NCBI RefSeq assembly: GCF_000721705.1
Contig: NZ_JOJL01000008.1
Span: forward strand, 310,001-374,000
Source: Actinoplanes subtropicus
GTDB taxonomy: Bacteria > Actinomycetota > Actinomycetes > Mycobacteriales > Micromonosporaceae
Length of the DNA: 64,000 nucleotides
Reading direction: 5' to 3'
The notes below the pieces were generated by a model. That model did not search any database and was not told where the DNA came from. It saw nothing but the letters and a program-made list of their open reading frames with translations. Of this stretch, positions 31,004 through 40,707 are shown piece by piece (the first letter of the stretch is position 1; each line of letters opens with the position of its first letter). Made by a program: the position numbers and the translations under genes.

Positions 31004-34000
31004 ATGCTGTCCAAAAACAGGCTGGCGGCAGCGGCGCTCGCCGCGCTGCTCGTCCCGTCGGTCATGAGCGTCACGCCGGCCCAGGCGGCGCCGAAAGACA
31101 AGGGCTTCTCGGACCCGGCCCCGCTGAAGCGGGTCGCCCTCACCGGCGGCAGGACGAAACGAGCCGCGCCGCCACGGAAGTCGTACCCGAAGTTCGACCC
31201 GGCCGGCCACGCGGCTCTGCCGGGCGCGCAGGACGCCACGGTCCGACTGACCGCCAAGACGGCCGCACGCGTCGGCGATTCCCCCATCTCGCTCGCCCGC
31301 GCGGCCGGCGGCGCGAGCCCCGATGCGGTACACGTCACGACGCTGAGCCAGCAGGCGGCCCGTACGGCCGGCGTCCATGGTGTGCTTTTCAGCCTGCGCG
31401 GCTCGGGCGGCGGCGACGTCAGCGTCACGGTCGACGACTCGCGCTTCCGCAACGCCTACGGCGGCGGGTTCGCCTCCCGCCTGCACCTTGTTCGCCTGCC
31501 CTCGTGCGTGTTGTCGAGCCCCCAACTGCCGCAGTGCCAACGGCAGACACCGGTCAGCACCCAGGCGACCGCCCCGCTCTCGGCCCGGGTGGCCCTTGCC
31601 GCGGACAACTCGACGACCGTCCTGGCGGCCACATCGGGCGGCTCCGGGTCGGGCGGCTCCTACTCGGCCACCAGCCTCGCGCCCGGCGGATCGTGGTCGA
31701 CCGGCGGCAACACCGGCTCCTTCACCTACAGCTACCCGATCGCGGTGCCGCCGGCCATCGGCGGCGGCGCCCCGACCCTCGACCTCGGCTACGACTCGGC
31801 GACACAGGACGCGCGCACCGAGGGGACCAACGACCAGTCGTCCTGGCTGGGTGACGGCTGGGACGTCGCCGACAGCTTCATCGAGCGCACCTACCAGGCC
31901 TGCGACGACGTCAAGGACTCCGGCGAACCGGCCGGCGGCGGCGACACCTGCTGGGCCGGTCAACTGCTGACCATGTCGCTCAACGGGGCGTCGACCTCGA
32001 TCGTCTACGACGACGACACCAAGACGTTCCACAGCTCGGCCGACACGTCGACCACCAAGATCGAGAAGCTGTCCGGCGCTACGAACGGGACCGCGAACGG
32101 CGAGTACTTCCGGGTCACCGAGAACGGCGTGCAGTACTACTTCGGCCTGAACCGGCTTCCGGGCTGGTCGACCGGCGCCGCGGAGACCGGCTCCGCGTGG
32201 ACGGTGCCGGTCTACCGCGCGCACGCCGGCGTCGGCGATTGCCCGGACGGTGCCTTCGCCGCCACCGCGTGCACCCTGGGCTACCGGTTCAACCTCGACT
32301 ACGTCGTCGACACGCACGGCAACGCGACCGCCTACTACTACTCGCCGGAGACGGGTTACTACGGCGCCGACGACAAGAACGACGCGGTCGCGTACACCCG
32401 TGGCGGCACGCTCGACCACATCGACTACGGCATGACGGCGTCGACGGTCTACTCGGCCGCGCCCGAGCAGATCAAGTTCGACGTCACCGAGCGCTGCACC
32501 GTCGGCGAGCCGGCCGGGAACACGTGCACGGATGCCCAGTTCACCAGCGGCCATCCGGAGTACTGGCCGGACGTCCCGGTCGACATGAACTGCACGAAGG
32601 GCGCCGACTGCACCAATCACGGCCCCACCTTCTGGTCCCGCCGAGCGCTCGCGTCGATCACCACGCAGGTCCGGGTCGGCGGCGCCTACCAGCAGGTCGA
32701 CCGCTACGACTTCACCCACTCGTTCCCGGACAACGGGGACAGCGCGCCCACGCTCTGGCTCGAGTCGATCAAGCACACCGGTCTGGACCGGCTCGGCGGT
32801 GCCGCGGCCGACGCGTCGACGCCCGCCGTGGTCTTCTACCCGGGGCAGCTGCCGAACCGGGTCGGAACCGTGCCCGGCCTGCCGAGGATGTACCACAACC
32901 GGATCACGACGGTGGTCTCCGAGACCGGCGCCGAGACCGACGTCGTCTACCGGACGCCCGACTGCGGCGACCTGCCGGCCAGCGACCTGACCGACGCGAG
33001 CGACGCGAAGGCCCAGGCGTACGCGTCGGACAACAAGACCGCCTGTTTCCCGGTGTACTGGATCCCCGAGGCCCAGCCCCGGCCGCTGATCGACTGGTTC
33101 TACACGCACCCGGTCGCCTCGGTCACCACCCTCGACCCGAACAACCACTATCAGGACGGCAGCTCGCCACACCTGATCACCGAGTACGCCTACCAGGGCA
33201 CGCCCGGCTGGCACTACGACGACAACGAGACCGTCAAGGCCAAGAACCGCACCTGGGGACAGTTCCGCGGCTACCCCGAGGTCGACATCCGGACCGGCGA
33301 CCCGGCGGTCTTCCACTACACCGACGGCACGCAGGTCTTCGACCGCAGGACGCTCACGAAGAACTACTACTTCCTCGGCATGGACGGCGACACGCTGCCG
33401 AACGGCCAGAAGCGGCCCAACCACCCGCTGACCAGCACCGACGGCACGATCACCGCCGACGACTCGGGAGTGCTGGCCGGGCAGCTCTTCGAATCGGTGA
33501 CCTACACCGGCGACGGCGGCACGATCAACAGCAGCACGGTGACCGTACCGACGATCATCGGGCCCACCGCGTCCCGCGCCCGCACCGGACTGCCCGCCCT
33601 CACCGCGCAGATGGTCCGTACCGCGCGGACCGTGACCCGCCAGGCCGTATCGACGGGCTGGCGGCGCACCGAGACCGACACCTTCTACAACCGCACCCTC
33701 GGGCAGAGCACCACCGGCATGCCGGTGCAGACGGCCGACCTGGGCGAGTCCGGCGCGGCCGGCAACGCCGCACACTGCACCTTCCACCGCTACCTCGACG
33801 GCAAGACCGCCACCCTGGTCGAGCCCGCCGAGGTGATCACCACCGACCAGAAGTGCGACACCGCCGGCGCCCAGCCCTCCGGCACGCTGCTCTCCGACCT
33901 GCGCACCTCCTACGACGGCAACGCCTTCGCCTACAACAACGACGGGCAGAGCAACCCCGCGCTGCCCACCGTCGGCAACGCGACGCTCGACCAACAGGCG

Positions 34001-37000
34001 TCGGCCGCGAGCGGCACGACGGCCTCGGCCTTCGTCGACCTCACCAGGAAGACGTACGACGGCTACGGCCGGGTCGTCTCGACGATCCGGACGCCCAGCT
34101 CGACCACGCCGGACGGCAAGGCGAGCATCGCGCAGAGCACCTACACCCGGCTCACGCCGAGCAGCGGTGCGCTGCCCGGTGCGGCCGTGCAGATCACCCA
34201 GGTCACCGCGGGCGTCGACTGCTCCGCCGTCACGACGTCGAGCAAGGACTGCCAACTGAGCTCGACCACCCTGGACGCGGCGCGGCAGAAGCCGATCGCG
34301 GAGACCAGCGTCTCCGGCGGCCTGACCTCGATGACCTACGACGCGCTCGGCCGGCTCACCGCGGTGTGGCTGCCGAACAAGAGCATGGCCGCCAAGGCGC
34401 CGGCGAACATGACCTACACGTACGCGCCGTCGAACACCGGGCCGTCGATCGTCACCACCAGCACGCTGCGCGACGACGGCGGCTACAACGTCTCCAAGGC
34501 GCTCAGCGACGCCATGCTGCGCGAGCTCGAGAAGCAGGCCGTCGGCGAGAACGGCAGCACCGCGGTCACCGACACCCAGTACGACTCGCACGGCTGGACC
34601 GTGCTCATCAACAACGCCTACGCCGTGTCCGGTGACCCGCGCGACGCGCTGATCTCCGATCACCTGTCGCAGGTGTCGATCCCGTCCACCACGGCGACCG
34701 ACCACGATGCGATGGGCCGCGTCACCCAGTCGACCGATGAGCACAACGGGGCGGCCATCCGGTACACGCGGACCGCCTACACCGGGGACACGACGACGGT
34801 CCTGCCGCCGGCCGGCGGCGTCGCGACCACCACCACCGTCAACGGCCGCGGCCAGACCGTCGGCCTCGCCCAGTACACCTCGCCGCCGACGATGAGCGGC
34901 ACGCTCAGCGCCGGCTTCACCGCGAGCGGCGGCGCCCGCCAGACGATCGCGTACACCTACACGGCCGACGGCAAGCAATCGACGGTCACCGGGCCCGACG
35001 GCTCGGTCTGGGGCTACGGCTACGACCTGCTCGGTCGCCAGACGTCACACACCGACCCGGACAGCGGGACGAGCTACACCGGATACGACGACGCCGGCCG
35101 CGTCACCGCGACCAAGGACGCCCGCGGTGTCGAACTCGATTACACCTACGACCTGCTCGGCCGCAAGCTGACCGCCGTCGACAAGGCCAAGAGCAATTTC
35201 CAGTTCGCGTCCTGGACGTACGACACGCTCAAGATCGGCAAACCCACCTCCTCCACCCGGTACGTCTCCGGCGTGACCGGCGGCTACACCGTGGCCGTCA
35301 CCGGCTACTCGGCCCTGGGCAACCCGATGGGCTCCACCGTCACCCTGCCGAGCGTCGAGCGCCCGCTGCCGTCGTCCTACTCGACCGGATACGCCTACAC
35401 GGGTACCACCGAGGCGCTCGCGCAGCAGAGCGACCCGGCGGCCGGCAACCTGCCCGGCGAGACCATCACCTACACCCATGACGCTCTCGGCGCGGCGACC
35501 AGGACCTCGGGTGTGGATCTGTACGTGGCCGACACCACGTACACCGACTTCGCCCAGCTCTCCAAGGTCCTGATGGGCGACTCCGCCGACCAGGCCGCGG
35601 TGCTCTACACCTACGACGAGGAGACGCTGCGCCTGACCGGCCGCGAGATCCAGCGCAGCCAGGGCATCGGGCCGACGGTCGACGACACCACCTACAGCTA
35701 CGACCCGGCCGGCAACCCGCTCGCGGTCACCGACAAGCAGTCCGAGACCGGCAACACCGTCACCGACGTCCAGTGCTATCGCTACAACGGCCTCGCCCGG
35801 CTCGCCGAGGCTTGGACGGCCGCGGACTCCTGCCCCGCGGCGGGAACCGGGCCGGCGGCCACGGCGGTCTCCTCGGGCCCAGGGTCTTATTGGCAGTCGT
35901 ACGGCTACGACTCCGTCGGCGACCGCACCTCGCTCACCGACCACTCCACCGCGGGCGGGACCGATGTCTCCGCCTCGTACACCAACGGCTGCAGCAGCGG
36001 ATGCAACCGTACGGGCGCGCAGCCGCACACTCTCACCGCCACGACGGGCGGCGCCGACCCGGCCAAGTTCGTCTACGACGTGGCCGGCAACCTGCTCACC
36101 CGGACCGCCACGAGCGGCAACGGGCAGAACCTGAAGTGGGACGACGAGGGCCACCTCGCCCAGGTCGACACCACCGGCAGCACCCCGACGACGACCAAGT
36201 ACCTGTACGACGCCGACGGCAACCAGCTGATCCGGCGCGACCCGGGCCGGACCACCCTCTTCGCCGGCGACACCCAAGTGGTGATCAACACCGCCGTGAG
36301 CCCGGCGGTCGTCCTCGGCGCGGTCCGCACCTACCAGCACGGCGGCACCGGCGCGGCCGTCGCCGAGCGGTCCACGCTGCCCGGCGGCGGCACCGACTAC
36401 CTGTTCAACGACGCGCGTGGCACCGCCAACCTGGCGATGGACACCACGACCCAGGCGCTGTCCCGTCAGCAGTACAAGCCGTACGGTCAGGTGCGGGCCA
36501 GCAGCAACACCACCGCCTGGCCCGACCTGACGCACGGGTACCTCGGCGTGCCGCAGGACCTGGGCACGGGCTACGCGGACACCGGCGCCCGCAAGTACGA
36601 CCCGGCGCTCGGCCGGTTCATCAGCCCCGACCCGGTGCTCGAGACCACCGACCCGAACCAGCTGGGCGGGTACACCTACGCCGGCGACAACCCGATCTCC
36701 CACTCGGACCCCAGCGGGCTCTGCGATCCCGACATCTGCGCTCCCCAGCTGGACCACACCGGAAGCGGCTCCGGCGGGGATGACGAACACACCACCAAGA
36801 ACGGCAAGAAGGTCCCGGTCGTCAACGCGGGCAGCACCGGACACGCACCGCTCACCATGTCGGGACACACCTATGTCGACCAGAACGGCATCCCGCACGT
36901 CACCATGCAGGCGCCGGGGAAGAACGCCGGTGTCGTCGCGTTCCTCAACCAGCAGCTGACCGCGAGCGGCGAGTACTACGACCCGTCGACCGGGAACGGA

Positions 37001-37642
37001 TCCATGTACCTGGAACAGAACGAGGACAATCCGGCCATGGGGAAGGGACTGGTCCGCCTCGGCGACGGCAAGCTGGTGCCGCGCGGCACCACCGCGGACT
37101 CCATCAAGGTCTCCTGGGTCAACGGCCGGATGGTCAGCGTGGACAGCGTCGATTTCACCGCGACCGACACCGCCTACAGCGATGCGCGCGGCGCCGCGAA
37201 CGCGAACACGATGAAGAACAAGATGGATGTCAACGGCAAGGGCCAGGCCGGGAGCGCCGTCTATGTCGCCAAGTCCGACGCCGAGGCGGCCGACATGTAC
37301 GAGCGGGTCAAGGACGTGCCGAACGCGCGGGTCGTCAACCCGACCACCGGGTGGGACTCCGGCGAGGTCTACAGCGACACCCATCTCGCCGCGCTGCGTG
37401 GGCTCGGGCTCAAGGAGACGCCGCCACGGACGGCTACCGGCGAGGTCGAGGGCGGCGGCGGAGGCCGCGCGGCCGGCGCGGCCGGGGCCCTGTCCCTGGT
37501 GGGCGACCTTTACCAGGCGTACAAGTTCGGGCATGCGCTCGGGTCGAAGGATCCGCGCGAGATGGATAGTTTCATGTGCGGCTTCACCGGGCTTCCCGTC
37601 TACTGCGCTCAGGCGAACGGTGTCGGGGCGGCCGTTGCGTAA
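31004..37642 (+). CDS. Secreted RHS-repeat polymorphic toxin (2212 aa)
   Basis: Signal peptide MLSKNRLAAAALAALLVPSV to about residue 28. An SpvB/TcB-like N-terminal region (PTLDLGYDSATQDAR, SSWLGDGWDV) leads into many YD/RHS repeats (YDALGRLT, YDLLGRQTSHTDPDSG, YDDAGRVTATKDARG, YDPAGNPL). The RHS-associated core ends with DPALGRFISPDPV (about residue 1866) and DPSG (about 1902). After it the sequence changes to a tip domain of about 308 residues (about 1905-2212) unlike the repeats, containing MSGHTYVDQNGIPHVTMQAP and a Gly-rich, hydrophobic end with two Cys. By analogy the RHS shell encloses and releases this tip as a toxin. A candidate immunity gene follows 34 bp later. Confidence 0.93.
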   Translation: MLSKNRLAAAALAALLVPSVMSVTPAQAAPKDKGFSDPAPLKRVALTGGRTKRAAPPRKSYPKFDPAGHAALPGAQDATVRLTAKTAARVGDSPISLARAAGGASPDAVHVTTLSQQAARTAGVHGVLFSLRGSGGGDVSVTVDDSRFRNAYGGGFASRLHLVRLPSCVLSSPQLPQCQRQTPVSTQATAPLSARVALAADNSTTVLAATSGGSGSGGSYSATSLAPGGSWSTGGNTGSFTYSYPIAVPPAIGGGAPTLDLGYDSATQDARTEGTNDQSSWLGDGWDVADSFIERTYQACDDVKDSGEPAGGGDTCWAGQLLTMSLNGASTSIVYDDDTKTFHSSADTSTTKIEKLSGATNGTANGEYFRVTENGVQYYFGLNRLPGWSTGAAETGSAWTVPVYRAHAGVGDCPDGAFAATACTLGYRFNLDYVVDTHGNATAYYYSPETGYYGADDKNDAVAYTRGGTLDHIDYGMTASTVYSAAPEQIKFDVTERCTVGEPAGNTCTDAQFTSGHPEYWPDVPVDMNCTKGADCTNHGPTFWSRRALASITTQVRVGGAYQQVDRYDFTHSFPDNGDSAPTLWLESIKHTGLDRLGGAAADASTPAVVFYPGQLPNRVGTVPGLPRMYHNRITTVVSETGAETDVVYRTPDCGDLPASDLTDASDAKAQAYASDNKTACFPVYWIPEAQPRPLIDWFYTHPVASVTTLDPNNHYQDGSSPHLITEYAYQGTPGWHYDDNETVKAKNRTWGQFRGYPEVDIRTGDPAVFHYTDGTQVFDRRTLTKNYYFLGMDGDTLPNGQKRPNHPLTSTDGTITADDSGVLAGQLFESVTYTGDGGTINSSTVTVPTIIGPTASRARTGLPALTAQMVRTARTVTRQAVSTGWRRTETDTFYNRTLGQSTTGMPVQTADLGESGAAGNAAHCTFHRYLDGKTATLVEPAEVITTDQKCDTAGAQPSGTLLSDLRTSYDGNAFAYNNDGQSNPALPTVGNATLDQQASAASGTTASAFVDLTRKTYDGYGRVVSTIRTPSSTTPDGKASIAQSTYTRLTPSSGALPGAAVQITQVTAGVDCSAVTTSSKDCQLSSTTLDAARQKPIAETSVSGGLTSMTYDALGRLTAVWLPNKSMAAKAPANMTYTYAPSNTGPSIVTTSTLRDDGGYNVSKALSDAMLRELEKQAVGENGSTAVTDTQYDSHGWTVLINNAYAVSGDPRDALISDHLSQVSIPSTTATDHDAMGRVTQSTDEHNGAAIRYTRTAYTGDTTTVLPPAGGVATTTTVNGRGQTVGLAQYTSPPTMSGTLSAGFTASGGARQTIAYTYTADGKQSTVTGPDGSVWGYGYDLLGRQTSHTDPDSGTSYTGYDDAGRVTATKDARGVELDYTYDLLGRKLTAVDKAKSNFQFASWTYDTLKIGKPTSSTRYVSGVTGGYTVAVTGYSALGNPMGSTVTLPSVERPLPSSYSTGYAYTGTTEALAQQSDPAAGNLPGETITYTHDALGAATRTSGVDLYVADTTYTDFAQLSKVLMGDSADQAAVLYTYDEETLRLTGREIQRSQGIGPTVDDTTYSYDPAGNPLAVTDKQSETGNTVTDVQCYRYNGLARLAEAWTAADSCPAAGTGPAATAVSSGPGSYWQSYGYDSVGDRTSLTDHSTAGGTDVSASYTNGCSSGCNRTGAQPHTLTATTGGADPAKFVYDVAGNLLTRTATSGNGQNLKWDDEGHLAQVDTTGSTPTTTKYLYDADGNQLIRRDPGRTTLFAGDTQVVINTAVSPAVVLGAVRTYQHGGTGAAVAERSTLPGGGTDYLFNDARGTANLAMDTTTQALSRQQYKPYGQVRASSNTTAWPDLTHGYLGVPQDLGTGYADTGARKYDPALGRFISPDPVLETTDPNQLGGYTYAGDNPISHSDPSGLCDPDICAPQLDHTGSGSGGDDEHTTKNGKKVPVVNAGSTGHAPLTMSGHTYVDQNGIPHVTMQAPGKNAGVVAFLNQQLTASGEYYDPSTGNGSMYLEQNEDNPAMGKGLVRLGDGKLVPRGTTADSIKVSWVNGRMVSVDSVDFTATDTAYSDARGAANANTMKNKMDVNGKGQAGSAVYVAKSDAEAADMYERVKDVPNARVVNPTTGWDSGEVYSDTHLAALRGLGLKETPPRTATGEVEGGGGGRAAGAAGALSLVGDLYQAYKFGHALGSKDPREMDSFMCGFTGLPVYCAQANGVGAAVA

Positions 37643-37676
37643 GGTAATTGCTGGATCAACGAGCGGGAACGACACC

Positions 37677-38150
37677 ATGGGACTGGATCTCACCTGGGCC
37701 GACGCGGCCGCGGTGATGCGCCGACGGGACGAGTGCTGGGAGGCTGGCGGGGAGTGTGACCACCAGCCGAGCTGCCGGGACGACGTCGAACCCTTTCCGG
37801 AGGAAATCGAGTTCCCGTACCGGCAGCTCGACGACGTCGCGAAGATCATGGAGCGGCTCGGGATGGGTTACGAGGGCGCGATCCTGCCCGACGAGGTGTT
37901 CTCCGAGAGCGAGATGCGGGAAGAGGCATGGCGCTGGCAGCGGCTTCCGGGAAAAACCGGGATCGCGCTGTTCAAACTCCGGTCGAACGACCGGTGGCTG
38001 GTGACCGTGCCGGAGATCGACGAAGCGCTGGCCGCCTACGCCGCGGTGCCGGAGCGCGAGCGGGCCGAGCTCGAGACCGGCAAGAAGTGGGCGGCGTGGA
38101 TCGAGTGGCTGCGGCAGTCGCGGCAGCACGGGGGGTTCGAGGTCGAGTGA
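37677..38150 (+). CDS. Candidate immunity protein for the RHS tip (157 aa)
   Basis: Starts 34 bp after the RHS stop with ATG (MGLDLTWADAAAVMRRRDE) and has no signal peptide or membrane segment, so it acts in the cytoplasm. The N-terminal region has three closely spaced Cys (ECWEAGGECDHQPSC), and the protein is strongly acidic (DDVEPFPEEIEFPY, EREELETG-like tracts). Small acidic cytoplasmic proteins directly downstream of RHS tips are usually the cognate immunity proteins; that assignment is positional. I do not recognise a named family. Confidence 0.65.
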   Translation: MGLDLTWADAAAVMRRRDECWEAGGECDHQPSCRDDVEPFPEEIEFPYRQLDDVAKIMERLGMGYEGAILPDEVFSESEMREEAWRWQRLPGKTGIALFKLRSNDRWLVTVPEIDEALAAYAAVPERERAELETGKKWAAWIEWLRQSRQHGGFEVE

Positions 38151-38169
38151 CCGGCCCGCCGCCGGTCAC
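38147..38169 (+). terminator. Hairpin overlapping the stop of the immunity candidate
   Basis: GTGACCGG / CCGGTCAC forms an 8-bp stem with a 7-nt loop, beginning at the TGA of the upstream gene. It probably ends the RHS-immunity transcript. Confidence 0.5.
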
Positions 38170-38249
38170 ACCCGGATGCGGAGCACCGCGGCCATCAGGC
38201 ACGGCCACGGAGCCTACGACAGGTTGCCTCGATCGCCGACAATTCCAGT

Positions 38250-39701
38250 GTGAGAGTGCGGATCCTGGGGACGGCGCTGACGCTCGCGCTGGTCTCCGCC
38301 GGCTGTACCACGACGAGCAACGCCACCCCCGGCCCGGCGCGGGTCAACCCGCTGCCCGCCGACGTCCAAGGCCTGGGCCCGGCCGTCTTCGTGACCAACG
38401 ACGGGACCGTCGAGAGCCTGATCGCCGTCGCGCGGTTCGGCGACGAGATCGCCGGCGTCGCGCCCCTGCGGCGGCGGGCCGAGGTGGCGCTGGGCGACCC
38501 GCGGCTGCCGACCGTGGTGCACGGGCTCGGCGACGACTCCGGGAAGGACGGGATCCTCGAGGGCGGCCGGCTGACCGATGTGGAACTGCCGCAGAACACC
38601 TATGTGGACCGGGTATTCCGGCTCGGCCCCAGCCTGTCCGGGACGGGGACGTGGTGCCTGACCATCCGGGCGGACGGGGCTATCGCCCGGCCCGCCGCGG
38701 AGTCGACCTGCGAGACGGCCCGGTACGGCGGTGCGTACTGGTCGGCAGCCCCGGACATGTGGGGCGGGATCAACCTGTCCACCGGCGCCGCCACCAAGGC
38801 GATCGTCCTGCCCGACTATCCGATGGCCGCCTCGCCCGACGGCCGCTACCTGGCCACGGTCACCGACCGGCTGATCCTCGCCGACCTCACCAAGGGCACG
38901 GCGAAGCCGACCGTCGACCTGCCGGAATGGCGCGACCAGCCCGGCGTCTTCACCAAGGACGGGTACGCCCTGGTGCACGACCAGAAGCTCAGCGTGGTCC
39001 ACCCGGACGGCACGCTGCGTAACCTGCTGGCCCCGGTGAGCGAGGCGGCCTTCTCCTCGGACGGCCGGTACGCCCTGGCCGACGACTCGTCCGGGCTGGC
39101 CGTCGTCGACCTGTACAGCGGCGCGGTGCGCCGCATCGCCGGCTCGTCGAGCAAGCACGTGCCGTACCTCGTCGTGGCCGGCCACCAGGCGCTGGTGGTC
39201 GAGATCGACAATCCCGGCATCGACCACCCCGGCCCGGCGAGCGCCAGCGCCGTCGACCTAACGACGGCGCGCCGCCGGGCGGTCGCCCTGTCCGTGCCGG
39301 AGGAGACGGACGCCCAGGTCATGGACCCCGTGGACGGGCTGGCCAGCCTTCAGTTGCGCGGCAGCGGCGACGTCTTGACGATCACCACGGCCGGCACGGT
39401 GACGCTCGCCCCGAGGGGCGCGCTGCCGTACCTGCCGCTGCCGGGCGGGCGGGTGCTCTACCGGCTGGACAAGCGCGAGGACGCCCTGCTGGTCGCCGAC
39501 GACCGCGGCGGGCATGCCGAGATCCGTACGGGCGCCGGCGCCGGCGAAGACGTCGGCGACGTGGTGGTGGCCGGCGACCATCTCATCCTGGCGCTGAGCG
39601 GCAGGCAGCCGCCGAGCGCCGAGACGACGCTGGTCAGGCTGGACGGGACCGGCAAACCGCTGGTGCTCTACCGCGGCGCGGTCCTCGCCAGCCTGGGGTA
39701 G
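38250..39701 (+). CDS. Lipoprotein with beta-propeller-like repeats (483 aa)
   Basis: GTG start. The N-terminus MRVRILGTALTLALVSAGC has a lipobox (VSAGC), so Cys should be lipidated and the protein anchored on the outer face of the membrane. The rest shows repeating beta-strand blocks of WD40/PD40 type (MAASPDGRYLATVTDRLILA, AAFSSDGRYALADDSSGLAV, HLILALSGR). No catalytic motif is visible. It ends 7 bp from the convergent DUF574 gene. Function is unknown; propeller lipoproteins usually act in sensing or protein binding. Confidence 0.8.
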   Translation: MRVRILGTALTLALVSAGCTTTSNATPGPARVNPLPADVQGLGPAVFVTNDGTVESLIAVARFGDEIAGVAPLRRRAEVALGDPRLPTVVHGLGDDSGKDGILEGGRLTDVELPQNTYVDRVFRLGPSLSGTGTWCLTIRADGAIARPAAESTCETARYGGAYWSAAPDMWGGINLSTGAATKAIVLPDYPMAASPDGRYLATVTDRLILADLTKGTAKPTVDLPEWRDQPGVFTKDGYALVHDQKLSVVHPDGTLRNLLAPVSEAAFSSDGRYALADDSSGLAVVDLYSGAVRRIAGSSSKHVPYLVVAGHQALVVEIDNPGIDHPGPASASAVDLTTARRRAVALSVPEETDAQVMDPVDGLASLQLRGSGDVLTITTAGTVTLAPRGALPYLPLPGGRVLYRLDKREDALLVADDRGGHAEIRTGAGAGEDVGDVVVAGDHLILALSGRQPPSAETTLVRLDGTGKPLVLYRGAVLASLG

Positions 39702-39708
39702 GCAGGAG

Positions 39709-40485
39709 TTACGCCTTCCGGCCGACGGCGGCGAACTGGGCGATGTCCGGAGCGGCCAGCGCCTCCTCGTCCGGCCGCCAGCGGGTCACCGAGACCACGC
39801 CGGGCTCGATGAGCTCCAGACCGTCGAAGAGCGCCGCTATCCGGGCGGGGCTGCGCAGGTGGTATTTGGGCTCGGCCGAGATGTTCCAGATGCGCGCGGC
39901 CTCCACGACGGCTTCCTCGGTGTCGCCGCCGTCGTACATCGCGAGGTAACTGCCCGCGGGGAGGCCGGCCATCAGCCGGTCGATGATCGACTTGGCCTCC
40001 TCGTCGCTCTCCACGTGGCCGAGGATGCCCATCAGCATGAGCGCGACCGGCTGGGTGAGGTCGAGCGTCTTGCCGGCCTCGCCGAGGATCAACCCGGGAT
40101 CGCGGAGATCGGCGTCGACGTAGGCCGTGGCGCCCTCGGGGCTGCTGGTCAGCAGGGCGCGCGCGTGCGCGAGCACCAGCGGGTCGTTGTCGACATACAC
40201 GATCCGCGAGTCGGGCGCGGCCTGCTGCGCCACCTCGTGCGTGTTGTCGGCCGTGGGCAGGCCGGTGCCGATGTCGAGGAACTGCCGGATGCCGGCCTCG
40301 GCGGCAAGGTACCGCACGGCCCGGGCCAGGTATTTCCGGGACAACCGGGCGTACGTGCCCAGATGCGGCATGGCCGCGATGATCTGGTCGCCGACGGCGC
40401 GGTCGGCCTCGAAGTTGTCCTTGCCGCCGAGAAGGTAGTTCCAGATCCGGGCCGTCTGGGGGATGTTCGTGTCGAGGTCCGTCAT
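39709..40485 (-). CDS. SAM-dependent methyltransferase of the DUF574 family (258 aa)
   Basis: The start ATG (MTDLDTNIPQTARIWNYLLG) is chosen because the family begins with this NIPxxARxWNYLLGGKDNF block; a GTG two codons earlier is possible. The SAM-binding glycine-rich strand is QFLDIGTGLPT, followed by the acidic loop IVYVDNDPLVLAHARALL and DADLRDP. DUF574 (PF04672) proteins are abundant in actinomycetes and often of unknown substrate. Length is close to the family norm. It is divergent from the penicillin-binding protein gene, with a long inverted repeat in the shared upstream region. Confidence 0.92.
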   Translation of the reverse strand: MTDLDTNIPQTARIWNYLLGGKDNFEADRAVGDQIIAAMPHLGTYARLSRKYLARAVRYLAAEAGIRQFLDIGTGLPTADNTHEVAQQAAPDSRIVYVDNDPLVLAHARALLTSSPEGATAYVDADLRDPGLILGEAGKTLDLTQPVALMLMGILGHVESDEEAKSIIDRLMAGLPAGSYLAMYDGGDTEEAVVEAARIWNISAEPKYHLRSPARIAALFDGLELIEPGVVSVTRWRPDEEALAAPDIAQFAAVGRKA

Positions 40486-40571
40486 GTCCACATTCTTACC
40501 CGGGAACGGACCACGGCGTCCACAGTGGAGAGGCGTCGATCTTGGCGGCAAAATTGCCTGATCACGCCAGT

Positions 40572-40650
40572 GAGGAATATTCAGGGCGGTGGAGGCCAAG
40601 CCGCTGACCTGCGGCGAGGTGCAGCTCAAGGTGGGCCCTGAATATCCCTC
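40572..40650. repeat. Long inverted repeat upstream of the penicillin-binding protein gene
   Basis: GAGGAATATTCAGGGC (40572-40587) pairs with GCCCTGAATATCCCTC (40635-40650) with one mismatch in 16, separated by 47 bp that hold a smaller GCCGC/GCGGC hairpin. It lies between the divergent DUF574 and PBP starts. It could be an operator, a leader structure or a small palindromic element. Confidence 0.65.
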
Positions 40651-40707
40651 GCTTGACATCGTGCGCTGTTATTGACTCCGCTCACTCTAGTCGCGGATGG
40701 TGGTGCG

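Noticed and set aside
31004..34978. Very long antisense frame opposite the RHS gene
   Set aside because: High-GC third-position bias keeps the complementary frame open; the plus-strand product has a signal peptide and clear RHS repeats, the antisense product has no domain.
40588..40676. Short frame (GTG to TGA, about 28 codons) in the PBP leader
   Set aside because: No ribosome site, and it lies across the inverted repeat; no evidence that it is translated.
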